Below, one piece after another: positions 44,124 through 53,378 of a stretch of DNA of 64,000 bases. How positions within the stretch are numbered: position 1 is the stretch's first letter; every line of letters starts with the position of its first letter. The notes under the pieces are model-generated. The model was given only the letters and a program-made list of their open reading frames with translations. It made no database searches and was not told where the DNA came from. This DNA is from Solirubrobacter deserti (GTDB lineage: Bacteria; Actinomycetota; Thermoleophilia; Solirubrobacterales; Solirubrobacteraceae). The DNA is taken from assembly GCF_027587175.1 (NCBI RefSeq), contig NZ_JAPCID010000005.1:143493-207492 (forward strand). The letters run 5' to 3'. A program made the position numbers and the translations under genes.

Positions 44124-44741
44124 GTGGTGTTCACGACCGAGCAGGAGCTGTTCGCCCGGGCGCGCGCGCTCGCCGACGGCGGCAGGCGCCGCATCCTCGG
44201 CATCGCGGGCAAGCCCGGGGGCGGGAAGTCGACCGTCGCGCGCGCCGTCGTGGCCGCGCTCGGCGAGCGCGCGCGGCTCGTGCCGATGGACGGATTCCAC
44301 CTCGCGCAGTCCGAGCTGGTGCGGCTCGGGCGACGGGACCGGATGGGCGCGCCGGATACGTTCGACGCCGCCGGGTACGCCGCGCTGCTCACCCGCCTCA
44401 GAAGCGACGAAGCGGTCGTCTACGCGCCCGAGTTCCGGCGCGAGATCGAGGAGCCGATCGCGGGCGCGATCGCGGTCCCCAAGGACATTCCGCTCGTCGT
44501 CACCGAGGGCAACTACCTGCTGCTGTGGCCGGAGGTCAAGCCGCTGCTGGACGAGTGCTGGTACGTGGACACCGACGAGGAGCTGCGCGTCCAGCGGCTG
44601 ATCCAGCGCCACATCCAGTTCGGCAAGACGCCCGACTACGCGCGCGCGTGGGTGCTGCGCAGCGACGAGCGCAACGCGGACCTGGTCGCCACGACCGCCG
44701 ACCGCGCCGACGCCCTGATCCGCCTACAACACGTCGGCTAG
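44124..44741 (+). CDS. P-loop nucleoside/sugar kinase-like protein
   Basis: 205 residues. Walker A GIAGKPGGGKSTVARAVVAA is near residues 26-45, with MDGFHLAQSELVRLGRRDRMGAPDTFD and VVTEGNYLLL, which place it in the uridine kinase/phosphoribulokinase-like group (FrcK/YfdG-type sugar or nucleoside kinases). Substrate unknown. Start GTG 44124 or 44127 cannot be separated. It is 11 bases after cpaB but functionally unrelated. The end overlaps the convergent fusion gene by 18 bases. Confidence 0.85.
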   Translation: MVFTTEQELFARARALADGGRRRILGIAGKPGGGKSTVARAVVAALGERARLVPMDGFHLAQSELVRLGRRDRMGAPDTFDAAGYAALLTRLRSDEAVVYAPEFRREIEEPIAGAIAVPKDIPLVVTEGNYLLLWPEVKPLLDECWYVDTDEELRVQRLIQRHIQFGKTPDYARAWVLRSDERNADLVATTADRADALIRLQHVG

Positions 44742-47267
44742 CGCGCTCAGGAAGAAGTCGCAGTCCTCGGCGCTGATCGCGAGCGGCGGCTTGATCTTCA
44801 GCACGTCCTCGTTCGGCCCGTCGGTCGAGATCAGGATCCCGCGCGCCTTCAGGGCTTCCTTCACGCGCGCCGCCTCGGCCCGTGAATCGAGCTGAACGCC
44901 GAGGAACAGGCCGTGCCCGCGCGCGTGGGGCATCCCGGCGAGCAGCCGGTCGCCCATCGCCCGCGCGTGCGCTTGGAGCCGCTCGTCGGCGATCACGTCC
45001 AGCACCGCGAGCCCGATACCCGCGCTCACCGGGTTGCCGCCGAACGTGTTGAAGTACTCCATCCCCGTCAGGAACGAGTCGGCGACCTCCGGCGTGGTCA
45101 CGACCGCGCCCAGCGGATGCCCGTTGCCGATCGGCTTGCCCATCGTGACGATGTCCGGCACGACGCCGCCCAGCTCGAACGCCCAGAAGTGCTCGCCGAC
45201 GCGGCCGAACCCGGTCTGGACCTCGTCGATCACGCACAACCCGCCGGCCTCGCGCACGACCTCGAACGCGCGCTCGAGATAGCCGGGAGGCGGGACCACC
45301 TGGCCCGCACAGCCGAGAATCGGCTCCGCGAAGAACGCCGCGGGGCGGTCCACTTCCGGCAGCTCCCACAGCGGCGTCACCCGCGACCGCGACGGCGGCG
45401 CCTTGTACGGCGACAGCTCGATCGTCGAGCTCAGGTGCCCGTGGTAGGCGTGGTCGAGCACGGCCACCTCGTCGCGCCCGGTGTGCGCCCGTGCGAGCCG
45501 CAGCGCCAGGTCGTTGGCCTCCGAGCCGGAGTTCACGAAGAAGCACACGTGCAACGGGTCGGGAAGCGTCGCCGCGAGCCGGCGCGCGTAGTCGACCACC
45601 GACGCGTGCAGATAGCGCGTGTTGGTGTTGAGCAGCGCCATCTGCCGCGCGCCCGCCTCCACGACGCGCGGGTGGCAGTGCCCGACGTGCGCGACGTTGT
45701 TGACCAGGTCGAGGAAGCGCCGGCCTTCGGCGTCGAACAGGTACGCGCCCTCGCCCCGGACGATGTGCAGCGGCTCCGCGTACGCGAGCGACAGCGCGCG
45801 GCTCATCACGGTCCGGCGGCGCGCGGCGATGTCCGGCCGCGGCCCGCGGGCGTCCACGCCGCCCGGGCGGCCGATCAGCAGGTTCGGGTCCGGGCAGACG
45901 CTGCGGAACAGGTCGGCCTCCTCGGGCAGCGCCACGCCGTCCAGGTTGCCGACCAGGTCGGTGAACAGCTGCAGGTGCAGGTGCGGCTCCCAGCCGCCGT
46001 TGACCTCGGGCGTGCCGAGCCGCGCGATCATGTCGCCCGCGCGCACCTCGCCGTCCGCCAACGACTCGGGGTCCAGGTGCCCGTGCAGCGTCCAGAAATC
46101 GTCATGGCGGATCACCAGCAACCCGCCGTAGTCGCCGAGCTGGTTGCGGTTCTCGCGCCGCTCGACGACCCCGTCCAGCGGCGCGTACACGGGCGCGCCG
46201 GCGGGGGCGAAGAGGTCGATCGCCATGTGCCGCGTGCGCCAGCGCCCGTCCGGCGTCTGGAATTCGGGCGCGGTGTAGATCGCGCGCTGCTCGTCGTAGC
46301 GGCCGATCGCAAGCCCGTCGACCGGCGGCATCGCCTCGCTCAGGTCGAGCACCGGCGCGGACGCCAGGTCCCCGTCCATCACCGGATGCGGGTCGGCGAG
46401 CGCGAGCCGCTGCCGCACCGCGCGGGCCTTCGGCGACGCCTCATACCCGCAGGCGTCGCGGAAGCGGAAGTGCGCGAGCGCCCCGTCTTCGCCCTCCAGC
46501 CGCGCCAGCAACTCGGTCACGGGCCCCTGGCTGACGAGCAGGTACGCATTGTCCGGCTGCTCGGCGGACTGCTTGGCCGCCATGTCGACGCTCATCCGCA
46601 GCCGCGCGAGCATCAGCTCCCACAGCACCTCGAGCTCCTCGACGGAGAGCGGCGTCACCTCGTGGTAGCCGCGCACGACGTCGGTCACCGCGCGCGCCGG
46701 ATCGGCGCAGCCGAGCATCGCGTACGCGCCCGCGATCGCGAGCCCGCACGCGCGCGCGGTGAACACGACGTCGCCGAAGTCGATCAGCCCGGAGACCTGC
46801 CCGTCCGCGCCGACGAGCACGTTGTAGTCGTTGGCGTCATTGTGGATGAGCTGGTGGGGGAGGTGGTCGAGCCCGTCGACCACATGCTTGAGGTTCCACC
46901 GGTGCGGACGGTGCAGATCGGGGTGCGTGAAGTCCCTCAGCGCCCGGTCCACGCGCGCGACGGTCCGTCCCAACGAGGCCCGATCGCCCGGCCGGGCCGC
47001 CCACGGCTCGCCCTCGAGCCAGCTCAGCAGCCGCACCGTGCGCCCGTCCAGCGTCTGCGTCGGTCCCGCCAGGCGCGGCACTGCGGGCTCGTCACGCAGG
47101 TGCTCGAGCACGGCGTCCTCGAGCGTGAGGTCACCGTTCTGCAGCTTGAGCACGTAGCGCGTGCCGTTCGCGGTCAGCGCGAAGTTGAGGTCCAGCTCGC
47201 CAGGAAGCGCCTCGGCGGTGGCGTCGAGCCCGTAGAGCTCACGGGCGATGCGGCGCGGATCGGTCAT
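44724..47267 (-). CDS. APH kinase-M23-class III aminotransferase fusion
   Basis: 847 residues in three modules. 1-330 is an aminoglycoside-phosphotransferase-like kinase ([11 protein letters not shown] catalytic loop, LIDFGD metal site). 340-470 is an M23/LytM-like domain with zinc ligands in [22 protein letters not shown] and PHLHLQLF. 480-847 is a class III PLP aminotransferase ([40 protein letters not shown], Lys in [14 protein letters not shown]). Bacterial three-domain proteins of this kind are related to the hydroxylysine/ethanolamine phospho-lyase pathway. ATG 47276 is an alternative start. The upstream ECF42 gene overlaps it. Confidence 0.9.
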   Translation of the reverse strand: MTDPRRIARELYGLDATAEALPGELDLNFALTANGTRYVLKLQNGDLTLEDAVLEHLRDEPAVPRLAGPTQTLDGRTVRLLSWLEGEPWAARPGDRASLGRTVARVDRALRDFTHPDLHRPHRWNLKHVVDGLDHLPHQLIHNDANDYNVLVGADGQVSGLIDFGDVVFTARACGLAIAGAYAMLGCADPARAVTDVVRGYHEVTPLSVEELEVLWELMLARLRMSVDMAAKQSAEQPDNAYLLVSQGPVTELLARLEGEDGALAHFRFRDACGYEASPKARAVRQRLALADPHPVMDGDLASAPVLDLSEAMPPVDGLAIGRYDEQRAIYTAPEFQTPDGRWRTRHMAIDLFAPAGAPVYAPLDGVVERRENRNQLGDYGGLLVIRHDDFWTLHGHLDPESLADGEVRAGDMIARLGTPEVNGGWEPHLHLQLFTDLVGNLDGVALPEEADLFRSVCPDPNLLIGRPGGVDARGPRPDIAARRRTVMSRALSLAYAEPLHIVRGEGAYLFDAEGRRFLDLVNNVAHVGHCHPRVVEAGARQMALLNTNTRYLHASVVDYARRLAATLPDPLHVCFFVNSGSEANDLALRLARAHTGRDEVAVLDHAYHGHLSSTIELSPYKAPPSRSRVTPLWELPEVDRPAAFFAEPILGCAGQVVPPPGYLERAFEVVREAGGLCVIDEVQTGFGRVGEHFWAFELGGVVPDIVTMGKPIGNGHPLGAVVTTPEVADSFLTGMEYFNTFGGNPVSAGIGLAVLDVIADERLQAHARAMGDRLLAGMPHARGHGLFLGVQLDSRAEAARVKEALKARGILISTDGPNEDVLKIKPPLAISAEDCDFFLSALADVL

Positions 47268-48375
47268 GAAGGCCATCGAGCCTACCCGTGAGAAAGCGGC
47301 GCTCGGCGTCGGAGGGATCGAGCTCGAGCGCGCGCCGGTACGCGTGCGCCGCCTCTTCGCGCCGGCCGAGCCGGCGCAGGAGCTCGCCGCGCGTGGAGTG
47401 CAGGTAGCGGTAGCCGTCGAGGTCGAGCGCGTCGACGATGTCCAGCGCGCGCTGCGCGTCCCCGCCTTCGGCGATCGCGACGGCGCGGTTGAGCTCGACC
47501 ACGGGCGAGCTCGGCAGCCGCGCGTAGAGCTCCGCGACGCGCGGCCAGTCGATCGGGTCCTCGCACTGCGCCGACGCGATCGCCGCCTGGACGGCGTACG
47601 GCCCGCTCGCCCGGCGCAGCGCCCGCCGCCCCGACGCCAGCTTGGCTGCGTTCCAGCGCGTGCGATCCTGGTCGGCCAGGAGCACCAGCTCCCCGCCGTC
47701 GAACCGTGCCGCCCGGCGCGCGTCGTGGATGAGCATGAGGGCGAGCAGGCCGTGGATGTCACCCTCGTCGGGCATCAGCGCCGCCAGTACCGAGCACAGC
47801 GAGATCGCGGAGTCCGCGAGGTCGCCGCGCCCGCCGTAGCCCTCGTTGAAGATCAGGTACAGGACCTTGAGCACCGCGGCGAGCCGCTCGGGCAGCAGAT
47901 GGTCGGGCGGGACCGCGAACGGGATGCCCGCGTCGCGGATCTTGCGCTTGGCGCGCGAGAGCCGGCGCTTCATCGTCTCCGGCGCGACGAGGAACGCCCG
48001 CGCGATCTCCTCCGTCGTCAGGCCGCCCAGCGCGCGCAGCGTGAGCGCGACCTGGGCCTCCAGCGCCAGCGCCGGATGACAGCAGGTGAAGATCAGCTCG
48101 AGGCGCTCGTCCGGGAACGAGGACGTCTCGGCGGGCTCGGTCGGCTCGATCACGGGGTGGGCCTGCTCGCGGCGGATGCGGTCGATCGCACGGCGCTTCG
48201 CGGTGGTCGTCAGCCACGCGCCCGGGTTGCTGGGCAGGCCGTCGCGCGGCCAGCGCTCCGCCGCGATCGCGAACGCCTCCTGCGCGGCTTCCTCGGCGCG
48301 GTCGAAGTCGCCGAGGAAGCCGACGAGCGAGGCCACGACGCGACCCCACTCGGTGCGGAAGACGGCATCGATCAG
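47239..48375 (-). CDS. ECF42-type sigma factor with TPR-like C-terminal extension
   Basis: 378 residues. Sigma2 region: [27 protein letters not shown], and sigma4: [33 protein letters not shown]. The long C-terminal helical extension (about 180-378) with repeats such as [25 protein letters not shown] marks the ECF42 group. Family homology begins at [12 protein letters not shown], where the only usable codon is CTG at 48375, overlapping the YCII stop as CTGA; GTG 48336 is the conventional alternative. It pairs with the DGPF/YCII gene and overlaps the fusion gene. Confidence 0.9.
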   Translation of the reverse strand: MIDAVFRTEWGRVVASLVGFLGDFDRAEEAAQEAFAIAAERWPRDGLPSNPGAWLTTTAKRRAIDRIRREQAHPVIEPTEPAETSSFPDERLELIFTCCHPALALEAQVALTLRALGGLTTEEIARAFLVAPETMKRRLSRAKRKIRDAGIPFAVPPDHLLPERLAAVLKVLYLIFNEGYGGRGDLADSAISLCSVLAALMPDEGDIHGLLALMLIHDARRAARFDGGELVLLADQDRTRWNAAKLASGRRALRRASGPYAVQAAIASAQCEDPIDWPRVAELYARLPSSPVVELNRAVAIAEGGDAQRALDIVDALDLDGYRYLHSTRGELLRRLGRREEAAHAYRRALELDPSDAERRFLTGRLDGLHDRSAPHRP

Positions 48376-48707
48376 CGCGCGTACTCCTCGTGGACCGGGC
48401 GGACCTCGATCGCGCCGCCGAACCGCTGCGCCGGGATCCGGCGGGCGATCTCGATCGCGGCGTCGAGGTCCTCGGCGTCGATCAGGAAGAAGCCGCCGAA
48501 GATCTCCTTCGTGTCGGCGAACGGGCCGTCCGTGGTGAGGTCGTCGCGGACGACCGTGGCGGTGTCGACGTCCTTCAGGTGCGCGCCGGACTTCACCCGC
48601 GCGTCCTCGTACATCGCCATGTACTCGCGCGTGATCGCGGCGCGCTCCTCGTCGGACTTGCCGTCGTGCGCGTGCGGGTCGACGTAGATCAGCAGTGCGT
48701 ATTTCAT
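48372..48707 (-). CDS. YCII/DGPF-domain protein, ECF42 partner
   Basis: 111 residues. Begins [11 protein letters not shown]; contains the motif [34 protein letters not shown] and ends [15 protein letters not shown] proteins are small dimeric ferredoxin-like folds and are typical partners of ECF42 sigma factors, probably controlling or being controlled by them. It is the first gene of the unit; the TGA overlaps the CTG of the sigma gene. Confidence 0.93.
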   Translation of the reverse strand: MKYALLIYVDPHAHDGKSDEERAAITREYMAMYEDARVKSGAHLKDVDTATVVRDDLTTDGPFADTKEIFGGFFLIDAEDLDAAIEIARRIPAQRFGGAIEVRPVHEEYAR

Positions 48708-48781
48708 GTCAGGCAGACGGACGGCTCGCGCGTTTGGGGACAGAGGGGGAGAGTTTTCCGCACGCGCGGCCTAGAGACGGC

Positions 48782-50038
48782 ATGGACCCACTCGAGGCAC
48801 TCGCCGGCGACCTGCGCGAACGGCTGCTCGCGGGAGCGGCTGACGCGGACGGTGACCTCAACGGCCGCATCCGGTCGCTGGTCGACCGCGAGGCCGGCGT
48901 GTTGAGCGAGGACCGGCGCGGCGAGCTGGCCGCCCGGATCGCGCAGCGGGCGTTCGGGCTCGGGCCGCTGGAGCCGCTGCTCGCGGACCCGGCGGTGGAC
49001 GAGATCATGGTCAGCGGCACCGCGCCGGTCTGGGTCGAGCGCCGTGGGCGGCTCGAGCGCACCGGCGTGCGCTTCGAGCGCGAAGCCGACCTGCGCGACG
49101 CGATCGAGCGCATCCTCGCGCCCTTGGGTCGCCGCGCGGACGAGTCCCAGCCGCTGTGCGACGCCCGCCTGCCGGACGGCAGCCGCGTCAACGTCGTGCT
49201 CCCGCCGCTCGCGCTCGACGGTCCCGCGCTGACGATCCGCCGCTTCCGCCGCCACGGGCTGAGCCCCGACGATCTGGTCGAGAACGGCACGCTCGGCCGC
49301 GGCCTGCTCGACTTCCTCGCGCGCGTCGTGCGCGCCCGCGCGAGCGTGTTGGTCTGTGGCGGCACCGGCTCGGGCAAGACCACGACGCTCAACGTGCTCT
49401 CGAGCTTCGTGGGGGAGGACGAACGCGTCGTCACGATCGAGGACGCGGCCGAGCTGCGGCTGCGCCAGCCGCACGTGGTCCGGCTGGAAGCGCGTCCGCC
49501 GAACCTCGAGGGGCGCGGCGAGGTCACGATCCGGCGGCTCGTCCGCAACGCGCTGCGCATGCGCCCGGACCGCATCATCGTCGGGGAGGTGCGCGGCCCC
49601 GAAGCGCTCGACCTGCTGACCGCGCTGTCCACTGGCCACGACGGCTCGCTCAGCACGGTCCACGCAGGCTCGCCCGTCGAGGCGCTGCGCCGCATCGAGG
49701 TGCTCGCGCTGATGGCCGACGTCGGCCTCCCGCACGCGGCCGTCCGCGAGCAGATCGCCGACGCGTTCGACCTCGTCGTCTGCCAGGCGCGCACGGCCGA
49801 TGGCGCCCGCCGCATCACGAGCGTCGCCGAGGTCGTCCGCGTCGCCTCCGGCCCGGCCGCCCGTGAGCTGTACACATGGCGCGACGGCGCGCCGCGATGG
49901 CACGCCGCGATGACGGACGGGCTCGCGGCGCGATTGGAGGTCACCGGAGAAGACCGCGCTGAGGCGCCGCGCGGCCCGCGGACGGGGGCGGGCGGCGATC
50001 CCGGCGTGCCGCCGCGCGGACCGCGTGCGGGGGCGTGA
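48782..50038 (+). CDS. tadA: Tad secretion ATPase TadA/CpaF
   Basis: 418 residues. The type II/IV secretion ATPase core holds Walker A VCGGTGSGKTTTLNVLS, an Asp box VTIEDAAELRL, Walker B RMRPDRIIVGEVRGPEALDLL and the His box TGHDGSLSTVHA. N-terminal PLLADPAVDEIMVSGTAPVW is typical of CpaF. It powers Flp pilin assembly and export on the inner face of the membrane. The C-terminal tail has a PRGPRTGAGG/PRGPRAGA repeat. It overlaps tadB by one base at 50038. Confidence 0.95.
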   Translation: MDPLEALAGDLRERLLAGAADADGDLNGRIRSLVDREAGVLSEDRRGELAARIAQRAFGLGPLEPLLADPAVDEIMVSGTAPVWVERRGRLERTGVRFEREADLRDAIERILAPLGRRADESQPLCDARLPDGSRVNVVLPPLALDGPALTIRRFRRHGLSPDDLVENGTLGRGLLDFLARVVRARASVLVCGGTGSGKTTTLNVLSSFVGEDERVVTIEDAAELRLRQPHVVRLEARPPNLEGRGEVTIRRLVRNALRMRPDRIIVGEVRGPEALDLLTALSTGHDGSLSTVHAGSPVEALRRIEVLALMADVGLPHAAVREQIADAFDLVVCQARTADGARRITSVAEVVRVASGPAARELYTWRDGAPRWHAAMTDGLAARLEVTGEDRAEAPRGPRTGAGGDPGVPPRGPRAGA

Positions 50039-50877
50039 TGGCGGTCGGGCTCGCGTTCGCCGCGGCCGTGCTCGCCGTCGTCGGCGCGTGGGAGCTGCTC
50101 GCGGCCGTCGAGCGCACGCGCGTGGCGGCCGCGCTCGAACGCGCGATCGCGCCGCTTGTGCGCGCCGGCACGGAGGGAGCGAGCCCGACGAGCACGGAAC
50201 GGCGGCGCCTCGCCGTGCTCGCCGCCGGGACGCTCGCGGCGGCCGGGTGGCTTCTCGGCGGCGTGCCCGTCGCGCTCATCGCCGGCGTCAGCGGGCCCGC
50301 CCTCGCCACCGCGCTCGTCACCGCGCGCCGCCGCCGCTTCCGGGCCGCGCTGCAGCAGAGCGCGCCCGCCGTCGCCCGCGCGCTGGCGGACGCGCTCTCC
50401 GCGGGCCACTCGATCCGCGGCGCGCTCGCGACGCTCACCGTGCCCGGCCCCGGCGGGCACGAGCTGGCCGGCGCCGCGCGGGCGCTCGCGCTCGGCGCGG
50501 ACACGCAGACCGTCCTGGAGCGGCTCAGACGCAAGGCGAACGCGCCCGCATGGGACGCGATCGTCGCCGGCGTCCTGCTGCAGCGTGACGCCGGCGGGGA
50601 CCTGCCGAACCTCCTCCGGGACCTCGCGGGCGCGCTCGAGACCGCGCAGCGCCAGGAGCGGGATGCGATCGCGGCGACCGCGCAGGCGCGCTTCACGGCG
50701 CGGATCGTGCTCGTCCTCCCGCTCGGCGCCGTGGTCCTGGCCGAGCTGGCCAAGCCCGGCCTGCTGCAGAGCCTGCTCACGAACCCGGTGTCCGTCGCGC
50801 TCACCACGGCCGCGCTCGCGTTCCAGCTCGTCGCGCTGCTCACGATGGCCCGGATCAGCCGGAACGTCGCGCGATGA
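50038..50877 (+). CDS. tadB: Tad inner-membrane platform protein TadB
   Basis: 279 residues from ATG 50038 (GTG 50035 also possible). A T2SSF domain with an N-terminal membrane helix, RALADALSAGHSIRGALATL, GGDLPNLLRDLAGALETAQRQERDA, and two C-terminal helices (ARIVLVLPLGAVVLAELAKP, VALTTAALAFQLVALLTMA). It forms the inner membrane base of the Tad machine with TadC. It is shorter than many TadB proteins. Its stop overlaps the tadC start as ATGA. Confidence 0.9.
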   Translation: MAVGLAFAAAVLAVVGAWELLAAVERTRVAAALERAIAPLVRAGTEGASPTSTERRRLAVLAAGTLAAAGWLLGGVPVALIAGVSGPALATALVTARRRRFRAALQQSAPAVARALADALSAGHSIRGALATLTVPGPGGHELAGAARALALGADTQTVLERLRRKANAPAWDAIVAGVLLQRDAGGDLPNLLRDLAGALETAQRQERDAIAATAQARFTARIVLVLPLGAVVLAELAKPGLLQSLLTNPVSVALTTAALAFQLVALLTMARISRNVAR

Positions 50878-51665
50878 CGAGCCTGCTCGCCGGCCTTGCC
50901 GCCGCGCTGGCGACGTTCGCGCTCGCCGACCTCGCGCCCCGCACGCGGCGCCGCCCGCTCACCCGCGTGATCGCCACGCTCGGCGCCCGCTCCGGCGTCA
51001 AGCCGAGCAGCGGCCTCGCGGCCCGCATCCAGGCTGCCGGGCTCGACCGCCACACACACGAGGTCGTCGCCCTCCAGGCGGGCCTGGCGATCCTCACCAC
51101 GCTCACGGCGCTTCCGCTCATCACCGCCGCGCCCGGCCGGCTCGGCCTCGCGCTGCTCGTCGCGGCCCCGCTCGCCGGCTTCGCCCTCCCCGAGGTCGGC
51201 CTCAGGCGCCGCGTCCGGCAGCGCCGAGCCGAGATCGAGGCCGAGCTGCCCGACGTGCTCGACCTCGTGCGCGTCGCGATCGCCGCCGGCCTCGCCCCGC
51301 GCCGCGCGCTCGAGGAGGTCGGCCGCCGCCATCCCGGCACGCTCGCCCGCGAGCTCACCCGCTTGGCCGCCCGCACGCAGCTCGGCGAACCGGTCGACGC
51401 CGCCCTCGATCACCTGCAGCAGCGTTGCCCGTCCCACACCATCCCACCGTTCGTCGCCGCGCTCCGCCGCGCCGAACGCCACGGCACCCCACTTCAACCC
51501 ACGCTGAGCGCCCAGGCGACGCAAGCGCGCTCCCAACGAGCCGCCCGCCGGAGCGAACAGGCCGCCAAGGCCGCGCCCAAGATCCAGCTCGTGGTCGCGC
51601 TGATGCTCGTTCCGGCCGTGCTGCTGCTGATCGCCGCGGCGCTCGTGCCATCCCTCGGCGCCTGA
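50874..51665 (+). CDS. tadC: Tad inner-membrane platform protein TadC
   Basis: 263 residues. Second T2SSF protein: membrane helices at both ends and the cytoplasmic core ELPDVLDLVRVAIAAGLAPRRALEEVGRRHPG, then ALDHLQQRCPSHTIPPFVAALRRAERHGTPLQPTLSAQATQARSQRA. It pairs with TadB. No flp pilin, tadE/F, prepilin peptidase, secretin or tadZ follows before the dcw region, so the system is incomplete here. Confidence 0.9.
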   Translation: MTSLLAGLAAALATFALADLAPRTRRRPLTRVIATLGARSGVKPSSGLAARIQAAGLDRHTHEVVALQAGLAILTTLTALPLITAAPGRLGLALLVAAPLAGFALPEVGLRRRVRQRRAEIEAELPDVLDLVRVAIAAGLAPRRALEEVGRRHPGTLARELTRLAARTQLGEPVDAALDHLQQRCPSHTIPPFVAALRRAERHGTPLQPTLSAQATQARSQRAARRSEQAAKAAPKIQLVVALMLVPAVLLLIAAALVPSLGA

Positions 51666-51833
51666 GGCGCATTTCCTCCCACTCCGCCCCACGGAGCGCC
51701 CCACAACGCCCCCCGAAGCGCAAATCCGCGTTCAGATCGCGCGGATGCAGCAAGCCGTGCAGGTTTGAGGCGAATCCGGGTCAGACAAAAGAGGCTGCAA
51801 ACCGGCACTTTCTGACATCGCTCGGGAGAATTG

Positions 51834-51879
51834 TGGGACGTTGTGCGGGTTCTGTGTTGCAGAGTGGGACGAAGTGGGG
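51834..51879 (+). promoter_or_regulatory. MraZ boxes upstream of mraZ
   Basis: MraZ binds direct TGGGN repeats separated by five bases. TGGGA-N5-TGGGG at 51865-51879 is a perfect pair. A weaker pair TGGGA-N5-TGCGG at 51834-51848 precedes it. They lie 110-155 bases before the mraZ start, fitting autoregulation of the dcw operon. Confidence 0.65.
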
Positions 51880-51903
51880 TACTTTCCTTCGTGCGAAGCC
51901 GTT

Positions 51904-51940
51904 CCCGGGTGGCGGGGCTCCTCCCACTCCGCCACCCGGG
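51904..51940 (+). promoter_or_regulatory. 12-base inverted repeat in the mraZ leader
   Basis: CCCGGGTGGCGG (51904-51915) and CCGCCACCCGGG (51929-51940) are perfect arms around a 13-base loop that holds one copy of the direct repeat. It is 48 bases before the mraZ start. It could be a terminator, an attenuator or an operator; no T-run follows. Confidence 0.5.
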
Positions 51941-51988
51941 ATCGACTGACCAGCTCCTCCCACGCTTCGCGACGACTCACCATGCGCC

Positions 51989-52426
51989 TTGGCCTTCACC
52001 GGCACCTTCGAACACAACCTCGACACGAAGAATCGGCTCACGATTCCGTCGAAGTTCCGAGCGGCGTTGAGCGAGGGCGTGTACCTCTCACGTGCGATCG
52101 AGAACGTCATCAGCCTGTATCCCAAAGCGACGTATTCGGCGATGGCGGACCAAGCCCTCGCGGGCTTCACGAACCCGCTGTCCGCGCAGGCGCGCGAGAC
52201 GCGGCGACTGCTCTACGGCACCGCCTTGGAGACGGAGCTCGACTCCGCCGGGCGCGTGATGCTGACGCCGCGCTTCCTGGAGCACGCGGGGATCGGCCGC
52301 GAGGTCGTGATCACCGGCGTCGGCGACTGCCTCGAGATCTGGGACCGCTCGGCCTGGGCGGACTACGACACCGACCTCACCCAACGAGCGCCTGAGCTCA
52401 CCGAGTCCCTTGGCCACACTTCTTGA
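51989..52426 (+). CDS. mraZ: Transcriptional regulator MraZ
   Basis: 145 residues, TTG start (MAFTGTFEHNLDTKNRLTIPSKF). Two AbrB-like SpoVT motifs: the first at 8-50, the second at LLYGTALETELDSAGRVMLTPRFLEHAGI. MraZ binds TGGGN repeats upstream of the dcw operon and represses it. Matching boxes are seen 110 bases upstream. It is the first gene of the cell wall cluster, and rsmH begins one base after its stop. Confidence 0.96.
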   Translation: MAFTGTFEHNLDTKNRLTIPSKFRAALSEGVYLSRAIENVISLYPKATYSAMADQALAGFTNPLSAQARETRRLLYGTALETELDSAGRVMLTPRFLEHAGIGREVVITGVGDCLEIWDRSAWADYDTDLTQRAPELTESLGHTS

Positions 52427-52427
52427 C

Positions 52428-53378
52428 ATGCCTCAGACGCACGTCCCGGTCCTCGCCGGCGAGCTGATCGAGGCGCTTGACCCGCGCCCCGGCCAGATCG
52501 CGATCGACTGCACCCTCGGCGCGGGCGGCCACGCCCGCCTGGTCGCCGAGCGCCTCGGCCCGACCGGCACGCTCATCGCCATCGACCGCGACCCCACCGC
52601 GGAGCCGACCTTCAACGCCCTCGCCCAAGAGGTCCCGTGCGAGACGCGCTTCATCCGCGCCGACTTCGCCTCCGGCCTCGAACAGCTGATCGGCGAAGGC
52701 CTGAGAGCCGACCTCGTCTACATGGACCTCGGCGTCAGCTCGATGCAGATCGACACGCGCGAGCGCGGGTTCGCCTACGCCTACGACGCCCCGCTGGACA
52801 TGCGCATGGACCCCGAGCAGGAGCTGACCGCGCGCGAGGTCGTCAACACGTGGGAGCGCCGCCGGCTCGCGCGCGCGATCAAGGACTACGGCGAGGAGCG
52901 CTTCGCGGACCGGATCGCGGGCGAGATCGTCCGCCGCCGCGCCCGCCAGGAGCTCGTCACGACCTTCGACCTCAACGAGGCCATCACCGCGGCGATCCCT
53001 GCGCCCGCGCGCTTCGCCGGCGGGCATCCCGCCAAGCGCACGTTCCAGGCCATCCGGATCGTCGTCAACGGCGAGCTCCAGCAGCTCGAAGAGGCGCTCC
53101 CGCGCGCGTGGGAGGTCCTCAAGATCGGCGGGCGCCTCGCCGCGCTCTCCTTCCACTCACTCGAAGACCGCCGCGTCAAGCGCTTCCTGGCCGACAAGGC
53201 CCGCGGCTGCGTCTGCCCGCCCGACCTGCCCGTGTGCGTCTGCGGCAACAACCCCGAGGCGGAGCTCGTGCACCGTCGGTCGGTCGTTGCCACGCCGGGC
53301 GAGGTCGCGGCCAATCCCCGTTCGAAGTCGGCTCGCCTCCGGGCCGCCCGCAAGCTCTCCGAGGTGCGCCTTGCCTAG
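52428..53378 (+). CDS. rsmH: 16S rRNA (cytosine-1402-N4)-methyltransferase RsmH
   Basis: 316 residues. It methylates C1402 in the ribosomal P site using S-adenosylmethionine. Motifs: HVPVLAGELIEAL, the SAM loop DCTLGAGGHARLVAERL, DLVYMDLGVSSMQIDTRERGF, LDMRMDPEQ and the RAAR-tail SALSFHSLEDRRVKRFL. ATG 52428 gives the family start MPQTHVPVL. The 3' end overlaps the ftsL start by 8 bases. Confidence 0.97.
   Translation: MPQTHVPVLAGELIEALDPRPGQIAIDCTLGAGGHARLVAERLGPTGTLIAIDRDPTAEPTFNALAQEVPCETRFIRADFASGLEQLIGEGLRADLVYMDLGVSSMQIDTRERGFAYAYDAPLDMRMDPEQELTAREVVNTWERRRLARAIKDYGEERFADRIAGEIVRRRARQELVTTFDLNEAITAAIPAPARFAGGHPAKRTFQAIRIVVNGELQQLEEALPRAWEVLKIGGRLAALSFHSLEDRRVKRFLADKARGCVCPPDLPVCVCGNNPEAELVHRRSVVATPGEVAANPRSKSARLRAARKLSEVRLA

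Larger units (their letters stand above)
51666..51988. promoter_or_regulatory. mraZ upstream region with repeats and hairpin
   Basis: A 323-base gap with no convincing gene. It contains the 15-base direct repeat TCCTCCCACTCCGCC at 51674-51688 and 51919-51933, a perfect inverted repeat (51904-51940) and the MraZ boxes (51834-51879). On the minus strand near 51676-51705 TGGGG-type pentamers also occur, two of them at the 5-base spacing. This is the expected site of the dcw promoter. Confidence 0.55.

Noticed and set aside
47277..47762. N-terminal extension of the aminotransferase fusion
   Set aside because: This part of the frame is a shadow of the ECF42 gene; family homology begins at MTDPRRIAR.
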